A stretch of 10,886 bases of DNA, from assembly GCA_016787105.1 (NCBI GenBank), contig JAEUVI010000007.1:1-10886 (forward strand), read 5' to 3'. Shown here piece after piece: positions 1-7,343 of the stretch (its first letter is position 1; the number at the start of each line of letters is the position of its first letter). The notes under the pieces were generated by a model that had not been told where the DNA came from, did no database searches, and was given only the letters and a program-made list of their open reading frames with translations. This DNA comes from Chitinophagaceae bacterium. Lineage in GTDB: Bacteria; Bacteroidota; Bacteroidia; Chitinophagales; Chitinophagaceae. The translations under genes were made by a program, and so were the position numbers.

Positions 1-10
1 TGAAGAGTGT

Positions 11-1819
11 ATGAAAAAAGATATAGCTGGTAAACCTATAGACGAGTTGATTGATAATCTGCCTTACGATGCAGCATTAACTGTGAGTAAAGCAGATGTT
101 TTTGATAAAGATGCAAATGGCCTTGCTATCCGCTATTCGCTGATGCGTAAATTTTCAACCCTTTACCCGGATAAAATATTGTCGAGGCTTAATGAGGATT
201 CAAACTATCCTTTTGCGGACAGTTTGATTAAAGTGGCTGCATATAAAAATCCCGGGCAACTGTACGATTTTGCGGCAGCATCGAATAAACTGGGTTTTGC
301 CATCCGCAAAATAAATGATCCACTTATAAGCGCTGTATCACGGATGGCTACAAATAGCAGTGGCCGTTTATATTTTCCTTTTTTAGATGATATTATAAAA
401 GGACAGATCAGTTTTGCTGATATTGACAACGCAAAAACTGACGAAATAAAATATTACAAACTACTGGTGAAAACACACCTGTCGTATGTAAAAAGGGCTA
501 TCAATAAAGACACAGCAGATGGTACTGCGGCGCTGGAAGATATGCTTGCGCGCAAAGCAGAAGACGTATTTGTAAATACAATAAATGGCTTGCACGAAAA
601 TCCCAACCCGGCTATACGTTTTAAGGTATTACAACCGCTTACTGCAGAAGAATTGTACTATCTCGCTGTAACTACTGATGGAATTATTTATACATCCAGT
701 TTCGTAAGTGGTGTATACCCGATGATGATGAGCCGTTGTGATAAGCGGGCCGATTCACTGCTAATGCGGTTGAATTTTGATAAATACCGAAAGTTTATCA
801 AAATGTGCGCAGCGTATAATACATTGAGCGATTTCCTTTCCGCATTTCCAAATACAGATGATGCAAAAAAACTGATGCAGGCCTTTGTTTCCAATCTTGA
901 AAAATCAAAAGGCCTCGAAGATGGAGTGGATGTTGCAGATTCGTATGCCAGTGTATCGGAAACAAATAAACATGTAGCGGAAGAAATGCTGGCGAATGTA
1001 AAATATAATTACCTGCGCAATCTTTCTCAAAACAATAAGCGGGGAATGGTTATTTACAACCTCCTTGACAAACTTTTTTTATCAGCTGATACTACGAAGA
1101 ATATTGATTTGTCAAAAGAACTGGGTATTCCGCCTATCTATAATGTATCATATGGTTCACTTGCTGATGATAGTGGTCGTGTAGTACAACAGGTGTTTTT
1201 TTATGGGGATAAAGATAAAGATGGCCAGATGTCTTATGCGAACTTTCTCGGTCTTTTCCGGAATAAAAATGAATGGACAGTTACGGATAATAACCCCGAT
1301 TGGATATGGATTCGTTCTACTACTGGAAAACAGGTTTGGATTTTTGCCAATAAACCTTTGTATGGTGAAGATGATCCTGACGCAAAAGCACAGGCAAAAT
1401 TGGAACAATACCTGAAAGACAGGAACCTGAAACCAACTGTATTCATTCATCGCGGGCACAGCTATCACGTAAAATATTCGTTGGCACAAATTCAGCCGTC
1501 GGCACGGATTGTTGTATTGGGCAGTTGCGGTGGTTACAATAACCTCAATGATGTATTGACCATCAGCCCCGATGCTCATATCATTTCATCTAAGCAGGTT
1601 GGTACCAAAGCTGTAAACGAGCCTATTCTTCAGTCTATCAATACCACTTTACGAATGGGCAAAAGCGTGGATTGGCTACCGATGTGGAAAGATTTGAGCA
1701 AACAATTTTCCGGTGCTTCAAAAGAAAAATTTGACGATTATATACCACCGTATAAAAATCTCGGGGCCATTTTTATAAAGGCATATAAAATAGCGATGGG
1801 CGATGATGCCGGCCAATAA
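11..1819 (+). CDS. Large protein of unknown family with a C-terminal caspase-like (clan CD) His/Cys pattern; 5' end possibly cut by the window
   Basis: I do not recognise the family. The protein has 602 residues from the first ATG, but the frame stays open to the window edge, so the true start and a signal peptide may lie upstream; no signal peptide follows this ATG. Residues 1 to about 360 look mainly helical with no motif I know. Residues about 375-600 look alpha/beta. A hydrophobic strand ends in VFIHRGHSYH (H480, H483, H486), then comes a short helix-like stretch, then a strand ending in VVLGSCGGY with C506. A strand ending in His-Gly or Gly-His followed by a strand ending in a Ser-Cys or Gly-Cys is the clan CD peptidase layout (caspases, gingipains, CHAT). 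The 23-26 residue His-Cys spacing is short for that clan. Peptidase activity is inference; the open frame itself is near certain. The next gene starts 72 bases downstream. Confidence 0.85.
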   Translation: MKKDIAGKPIDELIDNLPYDAALTVSKADVFDKDANGLAIRYSLMRKFSTLYPDKILSRLNEDSNYPFADSLIKVAAYKNPGQLYDFAAASNKLGFAIRKINDPLISAVSRMATNSSGRLYFPFLDDIIKGQISFADIDNAKTDEIKYYKLLVKTHLSYVKRAINKDTADGTAALEDMLARKAEDVFVNTINGLHENPNPAIRFKVLQPLTAEELYYLAVTTDGIIYTSSFVSGVYPMMMSRCDKRADSLLMRLNFDKYRKFIKMCAAYNTLSDFLSAFPNTDDAKKLMQAFVSNLEKSKGLEDGVDVADSYASVSETNKHVAEEMLANVKYNYLRNLSQNNKRGMVIYNLLDKLFLSADTTKNIDLSKELGIPPIYNVSYGSLADDSGRVVQQVFFYGDKDKDGQMSYANFLGLFRNKNEWTVTDNNPDWIWIRSTTGKQVWIFANKPLYGEDDPDAKAQAKLEQYLKDRNLKPTVFIHRGHSYHVKYSLAQIQPSARIVVLGSCGGYNNLNDVLTISPDAHIISSKQVGTKAVNEPILQSINTTLRMGKSVDWLPMWKDLSKQFSGASKEKFDDYIPPYKNLGAIFIKAYKIAMGDDAGQ

Positions 1820-1855
1820 CTTTATAAATGGCAACTCTTTCAAACTACTTCTGAT

Positions 1856-1863
1856 TACATTTG
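1856..1863 (+). promoter_or_regulatory. Candidate -7 element before the ABC exporter gene
   Basis: TACATTTG is an exact match to the Bacteroidota -7 consensus TAnnTTTG. It lies about 28 bases before the TTG start, implying a short leader. I see no convincing TTTG -33 element about 19 bases upstream, so the call rests on the -7 element alone. Confidence 0.4.
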
Positions 1864-1891
1864 TTGTTCTTTTTCAGACGAAAACATAAGC

Positions 1892-3703
1892 TTGGCTGCA
1901 GTAACTAAAAAACGATTATTTGATTTTAGTCTTTTACGGAGAGTCTTTCAATTCGTAGCGCCGTACAGGAAAAAATTCTACTGGTCTATCGTGCTGGCTA
2001 TTTTACTGGCCATCGTTACACCCCTGCGCCCATTACTCATACAGGTAACGGTAAATAAATATATCAGCAGCAAAACGCTGGATAAAAATTTTATTGTAGA
2101 AATGATTATCTGGATGACTGTAATCCAGGTTGGTATTTTATTGCTGGAAACGGTATTCCGTTTTTATTTTTCTTATATCACTTCCTGGCTTGGACAAACT
2201 GTAGTTCGGGACCTGCGTGTTACTGTATATAAAAAGATATTGGGACTTAATCTTAGCCAATTTGATAAAACACCGATAGGTACACTTACAACAAGAACCA
2301 TCAATGATATAGAAGCGATCAATGACATTTTCGCTGATGGATTGATTCCGATTATCGCAGATTTGCTCACTATTGTTTCTATTTTATTTGTCATGTTTTG
2401 GGTAGATTGGAAGCTAACCCTGATTTGTCTTACACCTTTCCCTGTTCTGATTATTGCTACCTATTTCTTCAAGGAAAGTGTTAATAAATCATTTATTCGT
2501 GTCCGTAATGCTGTGGCTGCGCTTAATGCGTTTGTACAGGAGCATATTACCGGTATGGGCATCGTTCAGGCTTTTGCCGCAGAAGACAGGGAGTTTGAAA
2601 AATTTAAGAAAATAAACCGCGAACATCGTAATGCGAATATCAACGCCATTTTCGCTTACTCCATTTTCTTCCCGATTGTAGAAATTATTCTTGCTGTATC
2701 CACAGGTTTGCTTGTTTGGTGGGTGGCAAAGGAAACATTGAATTTGCCTGCCGATCAGTCAAGGGATTTAATTGGTAAAATCACTTCATTTTATTTATAC
2801 CTGAATTTATTATTCAGGCCCTTGCGAGTGATAGCTGATAAATTCAATGTATTGCAAATGGGAATGATTGCCAGCGAACGTGTTTTTAAAGTGCTCGACA
2901 ATACAGACTTTACACCTGAAGCGGCTGATACCGATTTATCACGGGATGATTATAAACTGAAAGGAAGTATTGAGTTTGATAAAGTATGGTTTGCCTATAT
3001 AGATGAAAACTACGTGTTGAAGAATGTATCATTTTCTTTGAATGCCGGGGAAACGGTTGCAATAGTTGGTCATACAGGTAGTGGCAAAACAACCATCATT
3101 AGTTTATTGAACAGGTTGTACCACATTCAGAAAGGAGCTATAAAAATTGACAATGTAAATATTGAAGATTATAACCTTGATGTACTCCGCAAAAATATCG
3201 GCGTGGTATTACAGGATGTTTTTCTTTTTTCCGGTACGGTGATGGATAATATCACCTTACGCAATCCTGATATACCGAAAGAAAAAGTGATTGAAGCGGC
3301 AAAGCTGATTGATATGCATGAGTTCATTATGGAACTTCCCGGCGGTTACGACTACAACGTGATGGAACGTGGCGCAACCCTTTCTCTTGGTCAGCGACAG
3401 TTGATTTCATTTATCAGGGCATTGCTGTACAATCCTTCTGTGTTGATACTGGATGAAGCTACATCTTCAGTAGATACTGAGAGCGAAATGCTGATACAGC
3501 ATGCGATTGATACATTAATAAAAGGACGCACTTCAATAGTTATCGCACACCGGCTCTCCACCATACGCAAAGCCGACAAAATCATTGTGCTGGATAAGGG
3601 GGAAATTAAGGAAATGGGTACCCACGAAGAACTGCTGCGCCTGGGTGGTTTTTATTCCAAACTCCACGAAATGCAGTTTGTAAAGCATATTGCCCGGGCT
3701 TGA
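1892..3703 (+). CDS. ABC transporter, type I exporter half-transporter (MsbA/MDR-like, fused TMD-NBD)
   Basis: An inner-membrane ATP-driven exporter that should work as a dimer. The substrate (lipid, drug or peptide) cannot be told from sequence. The membrane domain covers about residues 25-315, with hydrophobic segments near 29-50, 67-92, 145-190, 250-280 and 290-310. The nucleotide-binding domain follows: Walker A GHTGSGKTT at 393-401 (K399), Q-loop VLQDVFLFSG, signature LSLGQ at 497-501, Walker B ending D521-E522, and H-loop H553. The signature has Leu where LSGGQ has its first Gly, a substitution at a tolerant position. At 603 residues the length is normal. The start is TTG: the frame is open back to the previous stop at 1817-1819 without any ATG or GTG, and the first internal Met lies after the first membrane segment. 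Function class is secure, exact start less so. Confidence 0.95.
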   Translation: MAAVTKKRLFDFSLLRRVFQFVAPYRKKFYWSIVLAILLAIVTPLRPLLIQVTVNKYISSKTLDKNFIVEMIIWMTVIQVGILLLETVFRFYFSYITSWLGQTVVRDLRVTVYKKILGLNLSQFDKTPIGTLTTRTINDIEAINDIFADGLIPIIADLLTIVSILFVMFWVDWKLTLICLTPFPVLIIATYFFKESVNKSFIRVRNAVAALNAFVQEHITGMGIVQAFAAEDREFEKFKKINREHRNANINAIFAYSIFFPIVEIILAVSTGLLVWWVAKETLNLPADQSRDLIGKITSFYLYLNLLFRPLRVIADKFNVLQMGMIASERVFKVLDNTDFTPEAADTDLSRDDYKLKGSIEFDKVWFAYIDENYVLKNVSFSLNAGETVAIVGHTGSGKTTIISLLNRLYHIQKGAIKIDNVNIEDYNLDVLRKNIGVVLQDVFLFSGTVMDNITLRNPDIPKEKVIEAAKLIDMHEFIMELPGGYDYNVMERGATLSLGQRQLISFIRALLYNPSVLILDEATSSVDTESEMLIQHAIDTLIKGRTSIVIAHRLSTIRKADKIIVLDKGEIKEMGTHEELLRLGGFYSKLHEMQFVKHIARA

Positions 3704-3730
3704 TAAGCGCTGAAATTTTTAGTAAATTGC
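3699..3730 (+). promoter_or_regulatory. Weak candidate promoter before the small protein/nucleotidyltransferase pair
   Basis: TAAATTGC at 3723-3730 resembles the Bacteroidota -7 box with one T missing, and CTTG at 3699-3702 lies 20 bases upstream in the -33 position. If this is used, transcription would start close to the GTG at 3735. That would favour the internal ATG at 3795 as the true start of the small gene. Confidence 0.3.
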
Positions 3731-3734
3731 AGGT

Positions 3735-3938
3735 GTGAAACAGTATGAAGAAAATAATAGGACTTCATTAGTAAAAGAAGAGGAATCTCCTTACATGAAA
3801 ACATTTTCCTCGCAGGAAGAAGCTGAACACTATAATATGGTTCAGCATCTTGGGCTAAGCGATATGGAAAAATTCCGTCTTTTCTGTAGAATGATGCGTA
3901 TTGGAAAAATGTTGTCTTCCGCCAAAATTGTAAAATAA
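3735..3938 (+). CDS. Small hypothetical protein, probably paired with the downstream nucleotidyltransferase
   Basis: 67 residues from a GTG start; an in-frame stop at 3723-3725 rules out anything earlier. An internal ATG at 3795 would give a 47-residue form. I do not recognise a family. The N-terminal 20 residues are polar and acidic. Residues 25-38 (SSQEEAEHYNMVQH) and 42-60 (SDMEKFRLFCRMMRIGKML) look like amphipathic helices, the second basic at its end. There is no signal peptide and no membrane segment. The gene ends 19 bases before the nucleotidyltransferase-fold gene on the same strand, so the two are probably co-transcribed. An antitoxin or adaptor role is possible from gene size and position only. 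Confidence 0.6.
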   Translation: MKQYEENNRTSLVKEEESPYMKTFSSQEEAEHYNMVQHLGLSDMEKFRLFCRMMRIGKMLSSAKIVK

Positions 3939-3957
3939 CTTTCTTTCAAATCTTCTT

Positions 3958-4455
3958 ATGGATATGCTGGATGAAGGTCTCCTGGATTTCTGGAGGACTT
4001 TAAACAAACACGAGGTTAAGTATATTATGGTTGGCGGCTTTGCTGTTAACATGAATGGCTATATAAGGGCAACGAAGGATTCAGATCTTTGGCTGAAGGA
4101 TACATTAACTAACCGGCAGAATTTCCGAAAAGCTTATGCTGAATTAGGATTTGGGGATTTCTCATCTTTTGAAACACTTGATTTCGTTCCCGGATGGACG
4201 CAGTTTTATATTGCTGGCGGGATTATTCTGGATATTATGACGACTATGAAAGGACTTGAGGATAAATCTTTTGACGAATGCTATGAAAGTGCCAGAGTTG
4301 CTGATCTTGAGGGAATTATGGTTCCTTTTCTCCATATAAATGACTTGCTTGCAAACAAGAGGGCGGTAAACAGGCCAAGAGATCAGCAGGATATAATAGA
4401 ACTGGAAAAAATAAAAAAATATCAACAGGAAAACCAATCTTCTTCCAAGCCCTGA
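3958..4455 (+). CDS. Nucleotidyltransferase-fold protein (AbiEii/DUF6036-like)
   Basis: 165 residues with the pol-beta-type nucleotidyltransferase pattern. VGG (G26-G27) is followed by a helix and the acidic pair D41-S-D43, with a third acidic residue D92 in the strand GIILDIM. These are the expected metal-binding positions. The C-terminal stretch PFLHINDLLANKR and RPRDQQDIIELEK matches the conserved tail of small stand-alone proteins of this group, which often have Asn-Lys-Arg and Arg-x-x-Asp there. Some relatives are toxins (AbiEii, MenT); many others have no known role. The substrate is unknown. There is a second in-frame ATG at 3964. The gene follows the small helical gene after 19 bases and sits just upstream of the ATP synthase promoter, with no clear terminator between. 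Fold call confident; toxin role speculative. Confidence 0.85.
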   Translation: MDMLDEGLLDFWRTLNKHEVKYIMVGGFAVNMNGYIRATKDSDLWLKDTLTNRQNFRKAYAELGFGDFSSFETLDFVPGWTQFYIAGGIILDIMTTMKGLEDKSFDECYESARVADLEGIMVPFLHINDLLANKRAVNRPRDQQDIIELEKIKKYQQENQSSSKP

Positions 4456-4484
4456 CTTTTTTCCCAAATTCCATTCTTCAAATC

Positions 4485-4514
4485 ATTGTTTTGATTTTTC
4501 GCCCCTTATCTTTG
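4485..4514 (+). promoter_or_regulatory. Promoter of the ATP synthase operon
   Basis: TATCTTTG at 4507-4514 matches TAnnTTTG exactly and is followed by CGGC. ATTG at 4485-4488 is a three-of-four match to the TTTG -33 box with an 18-base spacer. The start site would fall near 4520, giving a leader of about 13 bases before atpB. AGGA at 4527-4530, just before the ATG, is a weak Shine-Dalgarno-like match. I see no comparable promoter inside the operon. Confidence 0.6.
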
Positions 4515-4533
4515 CGGCAAATTTCAGGATAGT

Positions 4534-5715
4534 ATGGTTTTCAGACGTTTCAAATCCTTGTTGGTAGCGGCTTTCAGCGTTTTTTCACTTGCTTTTTCTG
4601 TGCAAGCGATCGCACAGCATGATGAACATCAGGCACCAGGTGAAAAACAGGAAGAGGCGCATGAAACGAAAAAGAAAGGGTTTAAAGCTACTGAAGTCAT
4701 TTTCGGTCACGTATTAAATGCACATGAATTTCATTTCCTGAATATTGGCGATCATCCTGTTACTATTCCACTTCCTGTTATTTTATATACCCCGGGGCGC
4801 GGTCTTACGAGTTTTATGTCTTCAAAATTTGAGCATGGGCATAAACCATACGAGGGATATGCGCTGCTGACCGAACATAATATCGCGGAATGGAAGCTGG
4901 ATCCTTCCAGTAGCTTTGTAGGAGAAATTGTTGCAATAAATGAAGCCACAGGTTTGCCGGACATGAACGCAAAAGTGTATGATTTATCGCTTACGCGAAA
5001 TGTAGTTCAGATGTTTATCGCGCTGGCACTGTTTGTTTTCATAATGCTGCGTATAGCTAAAAGATATAACAGCGGCGTAGGTGTTACTTCTGCACCAAAA
5101 GGTTCTCAAAGCTTGCTTGAGCCTGTCATTACTTTTGTACGGGATGAAGTAGCGAAACCAAACCTTGGCCATAAAGCGGATAAATATCTTCCTTACCTGC
5201 TTACTGTTTTCTTTTTCATTCTTATTAATAACATATTCGGATTAATACCTGGTTCCGCAAACGTATCAGGAAACATAGCTTTTACAGCGGTGCTTGGTAT
5301 TATATCTTTCATTGTAATTCTTTTTAGTTCCAATAGTCATTACTGGGGGCATATCTTTAATCCGCCGGGAGTACCATTTGGTGTGAAACTTATACTTGTT
5401 CCGGTAGAGTTTCTCTCAGTATTCATTAAGCCGTTTGCCTTGATTATCCGTCTTTTTGCAAACATGGTGGCAGGGCACATCATCATCATCTGTCTTATTT
5501 CATTGATATTTATTTTCGCTGAGTTGCATCCCGCCGCCGGTTGGGGAGCTTCTCCTTTAGCTGTTGGTTTTACAATATTCATATACTTTATTGAGGTGCT
5601 TGTAGCATTTTTACAGGCATTTATTTTCACCATGCTTACAGCGGTGTTTATCGGGCAGGCATTTGAAGGCGGTCATGATGATGTGGATGGACATGCAGAG
5701 CAGGTTATAGTTTAG
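4534..5715 (+). CDS. atpB: F0F1 ATP synthase subunit a
   Basis: Membrane subunit that forms the two proton half-channels against the c ring. The key arginine is R306 in the motif IIRLFANMVAGH (the E. coli R210 equivalent). The protein has 393 residues, well above the roughly 270 of E. coli. The extra length is an N-terminal signal peptide (hydrophobic residues 9-23, likely cleaved after A25-I-A27), a His- and Glu-rich linker, and a periplasmic region to about residue 155. Membrane segments follow near 160-175, 223-243, 250-268, 285-325 and 340-378. The tail is His- and Asp-rich. This extended form is typical of Bacteroidota. First gene of the operon; atpE follows after 30 bases. Confidence 0.97.
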   Translation: MVFRRFKSLLVAAFSVFSLAFSVQAIAQHDEHQAPGEKQEEAHETKKKGFKATEVIFGHVLNAHEFHFLNIGDHPVTIPLPVILYTPGRGLTSFMSSKFEHGHKPYEGYALLTEHNIAEWKLDPSSSFVGEIVAINEATGLPDMNAKVYDLSLTRNVVQMFIALALFVFIMLRIAKRYNSGVGVTSAPKGSQSLLEPVITFVRDEVAKPNLGHKADKYLPYLLTVFFFILINNIFGLIPGSANVSGNIAFTAVLGIISFIVILFSSNSHYWGHIFNPPGVPFGVKLILVPVEFLSVFIKPFALIIRLFANMVAGHIIIICLISLIFIFAELHPAAGWGASPLAVGFTIFIYFIEVLVAFLQAFIFTMLTAVFIGQAFEGGHDDVDGHAEQVIV

Positions 5716-5745
5716 GATTGTTTTTTTAATTATAAAATCAGAATT

Positions 5746-5991
5746 ATGGATTTAATGAATTTGGTTTTGTTGGAAGCTACTGCAAATGCAGGTGGTGCAA
5801 TTGGTGCAGGCCTTGCTGCTATCGGTGCCGGTATCGGTATCGGACAGATTGGTAAAGGCGCTGTTGAAGCCATTGCCCGTCAGCCCGAAGCATCTAACGA
5901 CATTCGCGCCAACATGATCCTGACTGCTGCCCTTGTAGAAGGTGCTGCACTGTTTGCGATCATCGTAGGCTTTTTGGCAATGGTATTATAA
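5746..5991 (+). CDS. atpE: F0F1 ATP synthase subunit c
   Basis: 81-residue hairpin of two membrane helices that builds the rotating ring. Helix 1 is the glycine-rich stretch GAGIGIGQIGKG (about 27-38), the cytoplasmic loop is ARQPEA (44-49), and helix 2 carries the ion-binding carboxylate E65 in ALVEGAALF. E65 is followed by Gly and not by the Ser/Thr of sodium-binding rings, and Q34 sits about two positions past the sodium-ligand Gln of Ilyobacter, so a proton enzyme is the better reading. The start at 5746 gives MDLMNL; a second ATG at 5755 is possible. A hairpin and repeat DNA follow before atpF. Confidence 0.97.
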   Translation: MDLMNLVLLEATANAGGAIGAGLAAIGAGIGIGQIGKGAVEAIARQPEASNDIRANMILTAALVEGAALFAIIVGFLAMVL

Positions 5992-6011
5992 TTCCATTGT
6001 TTCAAAACTTT

Positions 6012-6044
6012 ACTGCATCCGATGCACAGGGCGGAGGGTGCAGT
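6012..6044 (+). promoter_or_regulatory. Stem-loop just downstream of atpE
   Basis: ACTGCATCC (6012-6020) pairs with GGGTGCAGT (6036-6044) to give 9 bp with one G-T pair and a 15-base loop, 20 bases after the atpE stop. Only a short T run follows, so a strong terminator is unlikely. Alternative pairings exist: GCATC with GATGC around 6020, and GCAC 6024-6027 with GTGC 6038-6041. A plausible role is protecting the 3' end of atpE mRNA or partial attenuation, fitting the high demand for subunit c. That role is inference. Confidence 0.45.
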
Positions 6045-6054
6045 TTAAATCTAA

Positions 6055-6105
6055 AAATGTGAAAATGTCACAATAGCTCAATGATAAATTGAGCATTTTC
6101 AAATT
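6055..6105. repeat. Heptad-type intergenic repeat, copy A (atpE-atpF spacer)
   Basis: The left arm 6055-6082 matches copy B (6616-6643) at 24 of 28 positions. It reads in seven-base units such as AATGTGA and AAATGTC. The centre is GCTCAAT (6076-6082), a 5-base loop, and ATTGAGC (6088-6094). The right side (GCATTTTCAAATT, 6093-6105, then TGTCAAATTGG) carries the same type of units on the opposite strand. The element ends about 10 bases before the atpF ATG. Confidence 0.7.
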
Positions 6106-6119
6106 GTCAAATTGGTTTT

Positions 6120-6614
6120 ATGCAACTTCTTACTCCCGAATTCGGCTTATTGATATGGACGCTGCTGGCGTTCCTGATTGTGTTTTTTATATTGAAAAAA
6201 ATGGCATGGCCTGCAATCATCAAAGGGTTGAAGGATCGTGAACAATCAATCAGCGACTCACTCGCTACTGCTGAGCGTGTAAAAGCAGAAATGGCGCAGA
6301 TGAAAAGTGAAAATGAAGCATTGCTGGCTCAGGCAAGAGAGGAAAGAGCGAAACTGCTGAAAGAAGCACGTGATACAAAGGATAAAATTATCAATGAAGC
6401 AAAAGACCAGGCGAAAGTAGAAGCGAATAAAATAATAACAGAAGCACAGGCTTCTATCAATGCGCAGAAAATGGCCGCATTAACTGATGTAAAAAATCAG
6501 GTTGGTAAATTGGTAATAGAAGTATCGGAAAAAATACTGAAAAGAGAGTTGGGCAATAAAGATGCACAGGAAGCTCATATTAAGGGGCTGGTTGATGATG
6601 TGAAGCTCAATTAA
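6120..6614 (+). CDS. atpF: F0F1 ATP synthase subunit b
   Basis: Peripheral stalk subunit that holds the alpha/beta head against the a subunit as a dimer. The 164 residues include one N-terminal membrane helix (about 8-25, FGLLIWTLLAFLIVFFIL), then a basic/polar KKMAWPAI segment, and a long charged alpha-helix from about 35 to 150, rich in Glu, Lys and Ala, as expected for the right-handed coiled coil. Length and layout are normal. The ATG has no Shine-Dalgarno; the sequence before it is AT-rich repeat DNA (CAAATTGGTTTT). The gene is preceded by a 128-base spacer and followed by a 70-base one, both holding copies of the same repeat. Confidence 0.96.
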   Translation: MQLLTPEFGLLIWTLLAFLIVFFILKKMAWPAIIKGLKDREQSISDSLATAERVKAEMAQMKSENEALLAQAREERAKLLKEARDTKDKIINEAKDQAKVEANKIITEAQASINAQKMAALTDVKNQVGKLVIEVSEKILKRELGNKDAQEAHIKGLVDDVKLN

Positions 6615-6615
6615 T

Positions 6616-6678
6616 AAATGTGAAAATGGCGCAATGACTCAATTGAGACATTGTGCGGTATTAAGCAATTTTCAAATT
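6616..6678. repeat. Heptad-type intergenic repeat, copy B (atpF-atpH spacer)
   Basis: Second copy of the element at 6055-6105, starting immediately after the atpF stop (6612-6614) and ending six bases before the atpH ATG. The 28-base left arm matches copy A at 24 positions. The centre is the perfect palindrome CTCAATTGAG (6638-6647) inside a longer inverted repeat, 6629-6642 with 6643-6656, of 14-base arms with one G-T pair and one A-A mismatch. The right end GCAATTTTCAAATT (6665-6678) matches the right end of copy A with one inserted base. Confidence 0.7.
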
Positions 6679-6684
6679 AATTAA

Positions 6685-7248
6685 ATGCCAAATCCACGGT
6701 TAGCGACAAGGTATGCGAAATCACTGCTTGACCTTTCAATAGAAAAAGGCCAGCTGGAAGAAGTATATGCGGATATGCAATGGCTGGAAAAAGTAACAAA
6801 AACGAGCCCGGATTTTGTTGCTGTTTTACGTAGCCCGGTTATCAAAGCGGATAAAAAACAAAAGATTGTAGAAGCGGTGGTTGGCGGTAAAGTAAATGCT
6901 ATCACTGGCGGGTTTACAAATTTGTTGATAGCAAAGGGAAGAGAAAGTAACCTTCCGGAAATTATTACTTCATTTATAGCTCAGTACAAAGGGTATAAAA
7001 ATATATTCATTGTAAAACTTACTACTGCGACGCCGGTAGATGAAAAACTGAAGGGCCAAATTATAGAGCAGGTTCGCAAGACAAGTGATATGTATAATAT
7101 AGAGCTGCAGACATCGGTAAATGAAGCATTGATAGGCGGATTTGTACTGCAGGCAGGCGATAAACTGGTAGATGCAAGTATCGCTTACGATTTGCATGAG
7201 ATAGCAAGACAATTTGAAAACAATGACTTTATTTATAAAGTAAGATAG
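6685..7248 (+). CDS. atpH: F0F1 ATP synthase subunit delta (OSCP-type)
   Basis: Stalk subunit that sits on top of the F1 head and ties it to the b dimer. 187 residues, a normal length. The N-terminal helical domain starts with the family pattern NPRLATRYAKSLLDLS, and the C-terminal domain ends with the conserved GGFVLQAGDKLVDASIAYDL followed by a helix. Position between atpF and atpA agrees. The start ATG follows the AT-rich end of repeat copy B with no Shine-Dalgarno. The 128 bases to atpA hold two blocks of heptad repeats. Confidence 0.96.
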   Translation: MPNPRLATRYAKSLLDLSIEKGQLEEVYADMQWLEKVTKTSPDFVAVLRSPVIKADKKQKIVEAVVGGKVNAITGGFTNLLIAKGRESNLPEIITSFIAQYKGYKNIFIVKLTTATPVDEKLKGQIIEQVRKTSDMYNIELQTSVNEALIGGFVLQAGDKLVDASIAYDLHEIARQFENNDFIYKVR

Positions 7249-7276
7249 TGAATGGTGAGTACTCAAAGGTGAATGG
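7249..7276. repeat. Degenerate heptad block, TGAATGG type
   Basis: Four consecutive seven-base units begin right after the atpH stop. The first and fourth are both TGAATGG (7249-7255 and 7270-7276); the middle two, TGAGTAC and TCAAAGG, are diverged. A further AAGATGAA pair lies downstream at 7286-7293 and 7310-7317, 24 bases apart. Confidence 0.5.
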
Positions 7277-7343
7277 GATTACTGAAAGATGAAGTGTGCG
7301 ACGCAACGGAAGATGAACAAAGAACGGAACGCTGGTAACATAA

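Noticed and set aside
1157..1579. Minus-strand open frame of 140 codons opposite the first large gene
   Set aside because: The plus-strand gene has coherent composition and motifs here; the minus product has low-complexity hydrophobic composition typical of antisense translation.
3703..3722. Possible terminator after the ABC exporter (AGCGCT followed by ATTTTT)
   Set aside because: The palindrome is only six bases with no loop, so no stable hairpin can form.
4162..4467. Minus-strand frame of 101 codons opposite the nucleotidyltransferase gene
   Set aside because: The plus-strand protein has clear family motifs across this region and the minus product has none.
5478..5490. Repeated CAT units (CATCATCATCATC) as a possible slippage site
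   Set aside because: They encode the conserved GHIIII stretch of subunit a after the AGH motif and the frame is intact; the repeat is too short to suggest phase variation.
5839..5943. Sodium-type ion binding in subunit c (Q34 and E65)
   Set aside because: E65 is followed by Gly and not Ser/Thr, and Q34 is displaced by about two positions from the Ilyobacter sodium ligand when the ARQPEA loop is aligned.
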